Shown one piece after another: positions 1-6,587 of a stretch of 11,636 bases of DNA. Below the pieces are notes generated by a model. It was not told the origin of the DNA, ran no database searches, and saw only the letters and a list, made by a program, of their open reading frames with translations. A program made the position numbers and the translations under genes. The stretch is from the NCBI GenBank assembly GCA_001723855.1, contig MCBC01000138.1, forward strand, positions 1 through 11,636, read 5' to 3'. Source of the DNA: Candidatus Altarchaeales archaeon WOR_SM1_86-2. GTDB lineage: Archaea; Altiarchaeota; Altiarchaeia; IMC4; MCBC01. Every line of letters begins with the position of its first letter. The stretch's first letter is position 1.

Positions 1-93
1 GTGTAATGCGGCAACAACAGAGAGAGCCGTATACGGGAAATCTGTATGTACGGTTCATGGGAAGGGTTGAAGCGGGTAACCGCTTCTTCCTAT
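1..93 (+). ncRNA. 3' end of a group II intron (domains V and VI)
   Basis: Positions 24-56 fold as a 33-nt domain V. The lower helix pairs GAGCCGTA (24-31) with TACGGTTC (49-56). It holds the AGC catalytic triad near its base (25-27), a 2-nt bulge (47-48), and an upper stem closed by a GAAA loop (37-40). Directly after it, GAAGCGG (69-75) pairs with CCGCTTC (80-86) around a GTAA loop. An outer partial stem (60-63 with 87-90) completes a domain VI-like hairpin. The 3' splice site should fall at about 92-94. The domain order and spacing match bacterial-type retroelement introns, which are known in methanogenic archaea. The intron-encoded reverse transcriptase would lie upstream of base 1. Whether the intron is still active cannot be judged from this end alone. 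Confidence 0.82.
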
Positions 94-121
94 TCTGTAA
101 ATTTGATTTTATCTCTGTTGA

Positions 122-134
122 TTTTATTTAAAAG
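122..134 (+). promoter_or_regulatory. Candidate archaeal TATA box for the 159-491 gene
   Basis: A TTTATTTAAAAGA run lies just after the intron end, about 25-35 bases before the ATG at 159. No Shine-Dalgarno sequence precedes that ATG. A TATA box here would place the transcript start a few bases from the ATG, giving a leaderless message. This is inferred from position and composition only; the region is AT-rich, so chance is possible. Confidence 0.4.
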
Positions 135-158
135 ATTTTTTTGTAATACAATAATAAA

Positions 159-491
159 ATGTCAGATTCTTGTTGGACAGAAAAGGGAGGCACTCTTAGT
201 GACAAGTCTGCTCGTAAAGAATTTGGGCTCACGCAGGAAGAGATTATTGAGGCAATCAATGACGGCAAACTTCAATACCGTGTGAATTATATGCACGGAA
301 ACCCGTATCTCAGGCTTATCCGAAGTGAAGTGGAGGCACTTGTGGATGAAAAATACGGTAAGAATTACCTTAACAAGAAAAAGCTCAAAAAGGAATTGAC
401 ACAAGCGAATAGAGAGTTAAAAAGATTAAGGGCTGAATTGGCGTCCCTTGAACAGAGAAGGATTGAACTGTTGGAAAATATCGGTGAATAA
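159..491 (+). CDS. Small HTH-like DNA-binding protein with C-terminal coiled coil (hypothetical)
   Basis: The 110-residue protein has two visible parts. Residues about 13-62 (from SDKSARKEFGLT through LIRSEVEALV) look like a helix-turn-helix of the MerR/excisionase sort, with a short wing-like GNPYLRL segment. Residues about 70-108 are a highly charged heptad-type helix rich in K, R, E and L, probably a dimerising coiled coil. The likely role is DNA binding, perhaps as a small regulator or partner of a mobile element; that is inference. It is the first gene after a group II intron end and is followed 21 bases later by another plus-strand gene, so the two may form one transcript. I recall similar proteins in sediment bacteria and archaea but cannot name a family. 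The ATG at 159 is chosen because the frame is clean and a TATA-like run sits at a suitable distance. Confidence 0.75.
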   Translation: MSDSCWTEKGGTLSDKSARKEFGLTQEEIIEAINDGKLQYRVNYMHGNPYLRLIRSEVEALVDEKYGKNYLNKKKLKKELTQANRELKRLRAELASLEQRRIELLENIGE

Positions 492-512
492 AAATTTATC
501 GGAATTATAATT

Positions 513-926
513 ATGAAGATTGCATCAAAAAATTATACAAGGGATAAATATTATTCTATTGTACGTAATGCTGTGGAAGAGATTCTAAAGAAGCAGGGCT
601 ATGTCAGCCCGGTTGATTTATTTATTCATTGTAATCGTTTAGACAAAAAGAAATATGAGGGGTGGAGATTTAAGAGAGTTCCTTATCTTGAGAAGGTAAT
701 TAAAGGTAATTTATCAACACTGAACCGATTTCTGCGTATTCTTAAGTATCATGCCGGGAGTATGTGCCTTAAAGAATCTATAACAACATACAAAAGTTGG
801 GGCAAGGGCAGTAAAATCATTTTGCGTTTTTCCAAATCAGGTAATAATCATTTGGAAAAGTTATACTCCACTCACTATGTTATTAAAAAGACAAACGGTA
901 AGGGTACAATTAAAAACGTCCGATGA
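513..926 (+). CDS. Conserved basic hypothetical protein (RFSKSGN...THYV type)
   Basis: The 137-residue protein is strongly basic, with no membrane segment or signal peptide. The N-terminal part (about 8-75) is helical and includes PVDLFIHCNRL and VPYLEKVIKGNLSTLNRFL. The C-terminal part carries a K-rich segment ending in LRFSKSGNNHLEKLYSTHYV (about 103-122), the most distinctive stretch. I recall this segment in unnamed proteins scattered among bacteria and some archaea, so horizontal spread is plausible; its function is not known to me. The basic charge suggests nucleic-acid binding, which is inference. It starts 21 bases after the HTH protein gene with only a weak GGA element upstream of the ATG. 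It ends at a TGA (924-926) immediately before a structured convergent intergenic segment. Confidence 0.7.
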   Translation: MKIASKNYTRDKYYSIVRNAVEEILKKQGYVSPVDLFIHCNRLDKKKYEGWRFKRVPYLEKVIKGNLSTLNRFLRILKYHAGSMCLKESITTYKSWGKGSKIILRFSKSGNNHLEKLYSTHYVIKKTNGKGTIKNVR

Positions 927-984
927 CTTGGCTATATGCTTTGGGGTTCATACCGCCAAGCCCTTCCGGGAACCCCCGTGTATT
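927..984. other. Convergent intergenic segment with two interlocking inverted repeats
   Basis: This is the 58-base gap between two converging genes. CTTGGC (927-932) pairs with GCCAAG (955-960), and GGGGTTC (943-949) pairs with GAACCCC (970-976). The 5' arm of the second pair lies inside the loop of the first, so the two together would form an H-type pseudoknot, or alternatively two competing hairpins. A T-rich tract follows (982-1005). It starts directly after the stop codon of the upstream gene, so a 3'-end or terminator role for the plus-strand transcript is the simplest reading. Function is inferred. Confidence 0.35.
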
Positions 985-1518
985 CTATTTGATGTGTTTT
1001 AAATTTGAAGCCATCGCCCTTCTGCGATCATTCAACAATTTATCCAATCTTACGATGTCGTCTTCAAATTCTTTATCATACTCATCTTCAAATTCCTCTT
1101 TTTGAGTATGAAACGGAAGGTTTTCCATAGATGCAAACATCTGAGTGGCGTCTCCGTCGGGATCAAAGAGACAGTTCCCCGGGCATCCCTTACAGTGCTT
1201 GCGGTGCTCCAGTACCTCATCTGTTATTTCAACTGCCAGATTCTTTGCTTCCCTTCTGCTTAAACCAATATCCTGATCCAGGATATACCCCTTTATTTCC
1301 CCGCCAAGGGCTCTCTCGGATTTAATCTCGCTCACCATCTCTGCTATGGGATCAACAACATCGCATACCATCTCATTTTCTTCAATTCTATAATAATGAA
1401 AGAAATAACGAATACCCTCCATTACTGCAAATGTGGTTTCATATGCATAGAATTCTCTCTTGGTGATTTTCTCACCCCGCCTTACTTTTCCCATAAGCTT
1501 TTTCTTGATACTCGCCAT
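985..1518 (-). CDS. Hypothetical protein with CxxCxxxC cluster, last gene of the helicase block
   Basis: This 177-residue protein is not one I recognise. The N-terminus (about 1-22) is strongly basic, the middle is helical (residues 23-105), and HCKGCPGNC places C109, C112 and C116 close together after a histidine. C52 is the only other cysteine. Such a cluster could hold zinc or an Fe-S centre, but one ligand short of a classical four suggests a partner residue or another subunit. The C-terminal third is very acidic (EEFEDEYDKEFEDD, about 141-154) and then turns basic. It lies 34 bases after the HEAT/J-like gene on the same strand, so it is probably cotranscribed with the helicase genes. The start is the ATG after a weak CGGA element. 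A function in DNA processing is only guilt by association. Confidence 0.72.
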   Translation of the reverse strand: MASIKKKLMGKVRRGEKITKREFYAYETTFAVMEGIRYFFHYYRIEENEMVCDVVDPIAEMVSEIKSERALGGEIKGYILDQDIGLSRREAKNLAVEITDEVLEHRKHCKGCPGNCLFDPDGDATQMFASMENLPFHTQKEEFEDEYDKEFEDDIVRLDKLLNDRRRAMASNLKHIK

Positions 1519-1552
1519 TATCCGTTATTTGTTATTTTAAAAAATAAGTAAT

Positions 1553-2764
1553 TCACCAGAAAAATTTACTCTTCTTCTTTTTACGCATTTCCTTAAGGGC
1601 ACTCATAAACAGTTCAAATAACATATCGGGATCCATATCCTCCATTTCCACAATCTCCCCCATTTCCTCTTCGCGTCTTCCAACCAGAAATTCAAATAAC
1701 TCGTTCATCCACTCATGGTGAATAAGCATCCAGCTGTAACCCCCTCTCAATCCAGGTTTCTTGAGGGTATCATACGCTAAATTCACGGTTGGTGTTCTTT
1801 CAAGACCCCTGTATTTGCCGCGAAGAAACAATCTTATTTCTTTATCATCCCCGAGTAATCCGTTTTCATCAACCCCGAGCACATCATAAAATGTTTCTGT
1901 GTTGGGCGGAAGATACATCAGCCAATCATGATGTTTATTCTTCAACTTAAGCCATTTCTCCTGCAGCTTTTCGATATTTTTTACATAGTTGAGTGCTCGT
2001 TTATCATTAAAATTATTGGAATACCCCCTTATGGATAAAAATATGGGATTCACGAATTCCCAGTCGCTCATTCTTACCCTGTACTCCATCCCTTTAATCA
2101 GGGCATCAATAGATTTTTCCGATTCAATGCCGCTTAATGCATAAGATGCATTCACGCAGGAGGATGCTCCGAGAGAATACATCATTTTTGTAAGGAACGG
2201 CATAGCCGATTCACCAAATTTCATTAATGCATCTGCTGCTTTCAACGAGAGATCATCGTCTGCATATAAAGTATCGCATAAGGGCTTTACTGCCCTCTCA
2301 TCACCAATTTCCCCCAGGATATAGGCGGCAATATGAGAAATCCATGATTTTTTCTCGTCTATCAAAAGCCGGATCACTTTCGGAACTGCTGGTTTGCCAA
2401 TTTCAATCAAACGATCAGATGCGGGTTTTAATACCCTTTCAAGTTCATCATACCTATCTTTTATATCAAATTTCCCCAGCTTTTTGTTTTCTTCTTTGAA
2501 CACCCCAATCAATTTATTTATTTCATCGGATCGGGATGATGAGGCATCATGGATTTCCCTTACTTTCTTCCGGGAAGGATTGAATAGACCATCATCTTTC
2601 AGTGGTCCGCGAGGATCATGCAACGCACAATACCTGAAAGCCAGTGTGCCGGGAGTGCGGCAGTGTATACAGCCTATTGGCTCATCACACGTCTTGCATC
2701 TTCGCAGTTCCTTTCTAACCTTCTTTTCCGGTATCTCAATATCGCAGTTTGGACAGTGCGTCAT
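1553..2764 (-). CDS. Zinc-finger / HEAT-repeat / degenerate J-domain protein
   Basis: The 403-residue protein has at least three parts. Residues 4-49 contain C4, C7, C23, C26, C32, C35, C46 and H49, enough for two zinc sites in a compact N-terminal finger. After a charged helical linker (about 65-110), residues about 123-225 form HEAT-type helical repeats of the PBS-lyase sort (for example HIAAYILGEIGDERAVKPL). Residues about 291-345 read like a DnaJ J domain, with TFYDVLGVDENG, EIRLFLRGKYRG and VNLAYDTLKKPGLRGGYSWM matching helices I to IV. The HPD motif that activates Hsp70 is absent and the helix II-III loop is shortened. The C-terminus is acidic, then lysine-rich. The start overlaps the 3' end of the RecQ-tailed helicase half by 29 bases, and CPNC begins at residue 4, which fixes the ATG. 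This overlap indicates translational coupling and perhaps a physical partnership with the helicase. The role is inferred as a scaffold. Confidence 0.78.
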   Translation of the reverse strand: MTHCPNCDIEIPEKKVRKELRRCKTCDEPIGCIHCRTPGTLAFRYCALHDPRGPLKDDGLFNPSRKKVREIHDASSSRSDEINKLIGVFKEENKKLGKFDIKDRYDELERVLKPASDRLIEIGKPAVPKVIRLLIDEKKSWISHIAAYILGEIGDERAVKPLCDTLYADDDLSLKAADALMKFGESAMPFLTKMMYSLGASSCVNASYALSGIESEKSIDALIKGMEYRVRMSDWEFVNPIFLSIRGYSNNFNDKRALNYVKNIEKLQEKWLKLKNKHHDWLMYLPPNTETFYDVLGVDENGLLGDDKEIRLFLRGKYRGLERTPTVNLAYDTLKKPGLRGGYSWMLIHHEWMNELFEFLVGRREEEMGEIVEMEDMDPDMLFELFMSALKEMRKKKKSKFFW

Positions 2765-4679
2765 TTTTTGATTTATACGCTCTTACAATTTCCAGTATAG
2801 CATCACCATACTGTTTAATTCTCTTCTCACCAAAACCATGGGTGCCCGCTAAACCCTCTTTTGTAACTGGTAAACTATTCGAAATCTCGATCAATGTCCT
2901 ATCATGAAAAACACAATATGGGGGAATTTTTTCTTCATCCGCAACCTTTTTACGCCAAATTTTCAATTTATTCACCAATTCCTGGTTTTTAGTTGTGGTT
3001 TGGTCTTTAATTTTTCCCGGTAGTTCCAACTCAACTTTCTCTTTACTGGCTGATGCCTGTTTAGACAATTCCGTTAAATATAGAAGCGGTCTCGGAAAAC
3101 CCGTGGAATAAGAGGTCTTAATTGCTAAATAACCTTTATCTATAAGCCGGTCTATAATACCGGTCACTTCCTTACCTGTATATTCCTTCAATGCTCCGTA
3201 ATATTCCGATTTGTGAATATTTTGATCAATCAACTTCTTTGATTTAGAACCAATCAGTATATTTGCCAGCAGCGTTCTGCCCGCATGAAAATCCAGGGTT
3301 TCCATTAAACCGAATATTTTTAATGCGATGTTATCCCCCTTATCTTCTTTAATTTTCGCTCTTCTCAAAAAAGCTCTCGTAATTTTTATCTCGTCATAGG
3401 ATACGTCTTCCGGAAGCATATCTTTTACATTACTTAACCTTTCATCCCCTGCTGATGCAACCGCATTTTTAATCAATTCCTGATGTTCCGGTTTGACAAA
3501 ATCATCTAAATTTGCTTTGATTTCGTTATTTTCTATTAATTTAGCCAGATGCTCCGTTATCGTAGAGGTTTTTAATCCGCGGATTTTTGATATCTCTTCA
3601 AATCCGTGCCCTTCTCTAAAAAGCACAGCGGTCTCATCCACTGTACTTGATACCTTTTCCCCAAATCCTTTCTTTTTGGGTTTTATCAAACCGTCAACAC
3701 TTTTTACCCCGCACCCGTCAATAATGGCTTTTTGCCCTTTTTCGGTTACACTTATCGTTGGATACATTAAATCACCGCCTTTAACAATGTATTTTTCTTC
3801 CAATAACCTGTCAAAGGCAATCGAAATATCGTCCCTTGAGAAATTATCTAGCTTATCGAAATATCCCCCTTTATCATATCCGACAGCCCATTTCGCTCCT
3901 GATCCCCGCAATATGCCGATAATCTTATTTTTCCCGAGTTTCCCATCCATGTCCTTAATGAAACCTAAAATCTGTAATGATACGGGAATATTTTCATCGA
4001 TTGAGTCCGGGACAGCATCACCATCCGCCTCCTTTCTCATTCTTTCTCCCCTCACGGATTGTGCCTTTCTCATTGCATCGATTACAAATTCACTCCTGAA
4101 AAATTCCTCGCATATCCGCTCTGTCTCCTCAGTAATTTTAATATCATAATCGGGCGGAAGACATTTCATATAACGGGGCAGTGAAAATCGGAAGTCCATA
4201 AGAATAATCGCTCCAACATCCGTTTCGCTTCTAATGCCCCTTCCGGCTGCCTGCAGCACCTTGCTGACCGCGGGATATGTATATCCGTAGAGCATACCCT
4301 TTTCCCCGCCAAATTTATCCGCGTAGTACCTCTTCAGATTTTTAACATAAAGAGTTGGAGGGCTTAATTGTAGCCCCACGATAATCACTGCTTTAAGCAT
4401 ATTGTCCTCATAATCCAACCCTTCCGATAGCGACCCTGCCTGAACACCCATGAGCACTCTCCCGGAGGACTTTCTTAATTTATTATACAGGTGATTTTTC
4501 TGGCGCTTGCTCATATTCCTGCGCTCAGTCAAAATCCTTTCATTCATCTCTTCCGGGAAATATTTCACCACATCATTTAGAAGAGCATAAGATGGGAAGA
4601 ACACCGCAGTGTTTCCTTGCACCGTGTTTTTGACAACACCTGCAATTTTGGATATTTTTTCAGCCATCCTTTCATACAT
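2736..4679 (-). CDS. XPD/Rad3-type helicase C-terminal motor domain fused to RecQ-like RQC-HTH-RQC-HRDC tail
   Basis: From the ATG at 4679 the product has 647 residues. Residues 1-200 are helicase domain 2 of the XPD/Rad3 family: TAVFFPSY (24-31, motif IV), GSLSEGLDY (82-90, motif V) and QAAGRGIRSETD (143-154, motif VI with arginine finger). Residues about 234-320 resemble the RecQ RQC winged helix (DGKLGKNKIIGILRGSGAKW). Residues about 346-440 resemble the HTH that follows RQC in RecQ proteins (GFEEISKIRGLKTSTITEHL). Residues about 450-540 look like a second RQC-type winged helix. Residues about 562-636 are an HRDC-like domain (GFGEKRIKQYGDAILEIVRAY). The chosen start has AAGGAG seven bases upstream. 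The same frame stays open upstream to an ATG at 4751, overlapping the N-terminal helicase gene. The motor lacks helicase domain 1 and the Fe-S domain, which are encoded by the preceding gene in another frame. The product is either the second subunit of a split enzyme or the 3' part of a frameshifted gene. Confidence 0.82.
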   Translation of the reverse strand: MYERMAEKISKIAGVVKNTVQGNTAVFFPSYALLNDVVKYFPEEMNERILTERRNMSKRQKNHLYNKLRKSSGRVLMGVQAGSLSEGLDYEDNMLKAVIIVGLQLSPPTLYVKNLKRYYADKFGGEKGMLYGYTYPAVSKVLQAAGRGIRSETDVGAIILMDFRFSLPRYMKCLPPDYDIKITEETERICEEFFRSEFVIDAMRKAQSVRGERMRKEADGDAVPDSIDENIPVSLQILGFIKDMDGKLGKNKIIGILRGSGAKWAVGYDKGGYFDKLDNFSRDDISIAFDRLLEEKYIVKGGDLMYPTISVTEKGQKAIIDGCGVKSVDGLIKPKKKGFGEKVSSTVDETAVLFREGHGFEEISKIRGLKTSTITEHLAKLIENNEIKANLDDFVKPEHQELIKNAVASAGDERLSNVKDMLPEDVSYDEIKITRAFLRRAKIKEDKGDNIALKIFGLMETLDFHAGRTLLANILIGSKSKKLIDQNIHKSEYYGALKEYTGKEVTGIIDRLIDKGYLAIKTSYSTGFPRPLLYLTELSKQASASKEKVELELPGKIKDQTTTKNQELVNKLKIWRKKVADEEKIPPYCVFHDRTLIEISNSLPVTKEGLAGTHGFGEKRIKQYGDAILEIVRAYKSKNDALSKLRY

Positions 4680-4751
4680 GGATTCGCTCCTTGACTCATT
4701 CATATTCCCTGAGCATTGTTTTTTTCTTTTTTGCTCCAAGAATGTCCGCAT
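4677..4751 (-). other. Split point or frameshift between the two XPD helicase halves
   Basis: Here the N-terminal half ends (TGA at 4698-4696) and the C-terminal half begins in the +1 frame. The two frames overlap from 4751 to 4696. ATG (4707-4705 on the minus strand) and the TGA overlap within ATGAATGA, and AAGGAG (4692-4687) lies seven bases before a second ATG at 4679, so reinitiation is well provided for. Joined by a +1 step at GAA TGA G, the protein would read REYE-ESRSESMYERM. Family members I remember have about 20 more residues here, with a SPFP motif and a TT.Y stretch. That points to a deletion of roughly 65 bp, not a single-base error. The outcome could be a working two-polypeptide helicase, recoding, or a recently broken gene. 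Confidence 0.65.
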
Positions 4752-5928
4752 ACATCCCCGTGGGATAGAGGGTGCCGCTCATCATCACCGCAGCATGTAC
4801 ACCCGCGATTATATCCCTGCTGATCAGCGACGGATCAAGTAATTTTAAGGAAAATGCGGGCGGAGAGCTGCTGAAAACCCGCGAGCACGGTAAGTCGGTA
4901 TTCCAGCCGGCAAGAAATTCCGCAACATTCATCACATAAGATGCCCCGTCTTCGCTATTTTCTGCTATCCTTGCAGATGCGTCTTTAAGCGTATTAGCAA
5001 ACGTATCATAATCTGTCGGATCAAGCGACTCGCTCAGCACCTTATTTATGCTGTTTACGATTACCCTTTTTTCTATATTATGTTCATCACCGGAGACATC
5101 TTTCGCGAATTCATTGAAGGACCTTATAATTTTCGTTAGATGATTGTGGATGATTTTATTTTCCACATGCGCATTTGCGGATTTCACTTCCCGTGCAGCC
5201 TCCCTCAGGGCATTTACGCTTAATTCGCGGCTTAGATGGTTTCTTATTCTGTCCGGTAGATTGTGGGCTTCATCTATGATAAGAATCATGTCGCTTAACG
5301 AACGGTTAGTTTTATCAAGTATTGTCTCTAATATGTCTGAAAAAACATAGTTATAATCGCATACCGCCACATGTGCGTTCGCAATCGCATTCGAAGCGGT
5401 TTTGTGAGGGCATGCTCCCATGGATGTGCATATATCCTTTAGCTCCTCAACATGCAGGATATTTTCCGTGATATAGTGAGTAACATCCTTATTATAGTTT
5501 CTGGCATAACTGCATTCACCGGTTTTCTGTCCGATCTTACACAACTCATTAAATACCGCGTAGTACTCCTTTGCTATGCCTCGCGGACACATCGCCTGTT
5601 TAGATATGATATCTATTGCGGTAAAATCTACATTCTTTTTATTTTTTATTAATTTAAGAGTATCGATCACGATTTTATGCTGCGACTGCTTGGATGTCAG
5701 GAAGAACACGATCTTATCGTTCTTTACAGCATATTCGAGTGCCGGAGCCAATGCCGCCGCTGTTTTTCCTATCCCAGTGGGTGCATGTGCAATAAGGGTG
5801 CCCCCCACGTTAATAATTTCCCGGACATCCTCTAACATTTCTTTCTGCCCGGGTCTTATTGCGGGGAACGGGAACATATTGTCTCGCTTCTCTGATCGCT
5901 CTGTTGGCTTCTTCCGGTAGGTTATCAT
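4696..5928 (-). CDS. XPD/Rad3-type Fe-S helicase, N-terminal motor half
   Basis: The 410-residue product contains helicase domain 1 of the XPD/Rad3 family, a 5'-3' ATP-dependent DNA helicase. Visible motifs are RPGQ (25-28, Q-motif region), HAPTGIGKT (48-56, Walker A), DEAH (219-222, Walker B) and MMSGTLYPTGMY near residue 379. C114, C130, C139 and C173 have the order and spacing expected for the 4Fe-4S domain between motifs Ia and II, followed by an Arch-like insert (about 230-345). The protein stops with REYE at the point where the family normally continues into helicase domain 2, and that domain is the next gene in the +1 frame. Residues 1-17 (MITYRKKP...) are not typical of the family. 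They match the start of an Lhr-like remnant at 10058, so the ATG at 5877 (MFPFPAIRPGQ) may be the true start. Confidence 0.85.
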   Translation of the reverse strand: MITYRKKPTERSEKRDNMFPFPAIRPGQKEMLEDVREIINVGGTLIAHAPTGIGKTAAALAPALEYAVKNDKIVFFLTSKQSQHKIVIDTLKLIKNKKNVDFTAIDIISKQAMCPRGIAKEYYAVFNELCKIGQKTGECSYARNYNKDVTHYITENILHVEELKDICTSMGACPHKTASNAIANAHVAVCDYNYVFSDILETILDKTNRSLSDMILIIDEAHNLPDRIRNHLSRELSVNALREAAREVKSANAHVENKIIHNHLTKIIRSFNEFAKDVSGDEHNIEKRVIVNSINKVLSESLDPTDYDTFANTLKDASARIAENSEDGASYVMNVAEFLAGWNTDLPCSRVFSSSPPAFSLKLLDPSLISRDIIAGVHAAVMMSGTLYPTGMYADILGAKKKKTMLREYE

Positions 5929-5954
5929 TAATTTTTAAATAATTAAGAATGGAG
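5918..5954 (-). repeat. Leader/start-codon repeat, copy A (upstream of XPD-like helicase)
   Basis: A 22-base core (5918-5939) is identical to 10048-10069. Similarity extends on both sides: the AT-rich leader differs by an indel of about 2-3 bases, and the first eight codons are MITYRKKP here and MITYQKEP in the other copy. The AT-rich part contains TATTTAAAAATTA, a possible TATA element. If it is one, transcription would begin near 5910, downstream of the ATG at 5928, which favours the ATG at 5877 as the real start of the helicase. The repeat probably arose by duplication or recombination of a helicase 5' end. Confidence 0.7.
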
Positions 5955-5973
5955 ATTAAAAAAATTTTAGGAA

Positions 5974-6561
5974 TTATTTGTGTTCTATTAAGTCCCTTAA
6001 ATTCTTTACGGCTATAACGCTTGAGAAAAGGGCTATTGAGAATATTGTTATAAGGAGGGTTGTTTTTGATCTTTCTCTTGAAAAATATTCTTCTTGTGAT
6101 ATTATGGGTTTGAACTCAAGGGAGCCGTGGGGAAGATGCCATTCTCGGAAATCATTTTTATCACTAATCAAAAAACGAGTGTCTATAAATTCGTAATCAT
6201 TATCAAGTGGAATTTCATATACACGTATAGTATAACCACAGGAGTGAGTTCTATTTAAATTTATTTTTGAACCGTTGACGTGGTATGCTATCATTTTGAT
6301 GTCAGATATATAAAAATCTTTTTTATATGATACATTTGTAATGCATATTAATCTATCCCCCTCTACGAAATCATTATAACTTTTATCACTCCTGCAATCG
6401 ATTTTAGGGGGGTTAATCCCACCAAGATCATAAAAACCAAATTCTTCATACTTAGTATGATCATTATAATGAACTTGGAAAATATCCTTATCAAAAGGTA
6501 GTTTTGATGGATATTGTTGGGCTAACAAATCTATACCACTTGTCACAATAACCGCCGTCAA
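5974..6561 (-). CDS. Hypothetical bitopic or secreted membrane-anchored protein (start uncertain)
   Basis: The frame gives 195 residues from a TTG start. There is a C-terminal membrane helix (about 167-184, LLITIFSIALFSSVIAV) followed by a short basic tail, and a polar beta-rich region of about 145 residues before it. No family is recognised. The start is doubtful. The frame stays open upstream of the TTG and encodes a hydrophobic stretch (LFSLFLTAVIVTSG) that looks like a signal peptide or first membrane helix, yet no ATG or GTG is in frame. An ATG at 6581, just after the stop of the neighbouring gene, would join this frame if the six-T run (complement of 6570-6575) had seven T. A one-base homopolymer error or a real frameshift is therefore likely. 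It is cotranscribed in appearance with the membrane protein gene at 6827-6588 and is AT-rich compared with the helicase genes. Confidence 0.6.
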   Translation of the reverse strand: MTAVIVTSGIDLLAQQYPSKLPFDKDIFQVHYNDHTKYEEFGFYDLGGINPPKIDCRSDKSYNDFVEGDRLICITNVSYKKDFYISDIKMIAYHVNGSKINLNRTHSCGYTIRVYEIPLDNDYEFIDTRFLISDKNDFREWHLPHGSLEFKPIISQEEYFSRERSKTTLLITIFSIALFSSVIAVKNLRDLIEHK

Positions 6562-6587
6562 GAAAAGTGAAAAAAGAACATATACGT

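Noticed and set aside
46..285. 79-codon plus-strand frame starting inside the intron end
   Set aside because: It begins in domain V, crosses the splice site and overlaps the better-supported 159-491 gene in another frame.
3493..4149. Long plus-strand open frame (218 codons)
   Set aside because: It lies opposite the helicase C-terminal gene, has low-complexity serine/phenylalanine content typical of an antisense frame, and the helicase motifs are on the other strand.
4723..4737. A-rich slippery run (A AAA AAG then more A) near the end of the N-terminal helicase half, as a programmed -1 frameshift site
   Set aside because: The heptamer is in the right register for -1 slippage, but the downstream helicase half lies in the +1 frame, so -1 slippage would not reach it.
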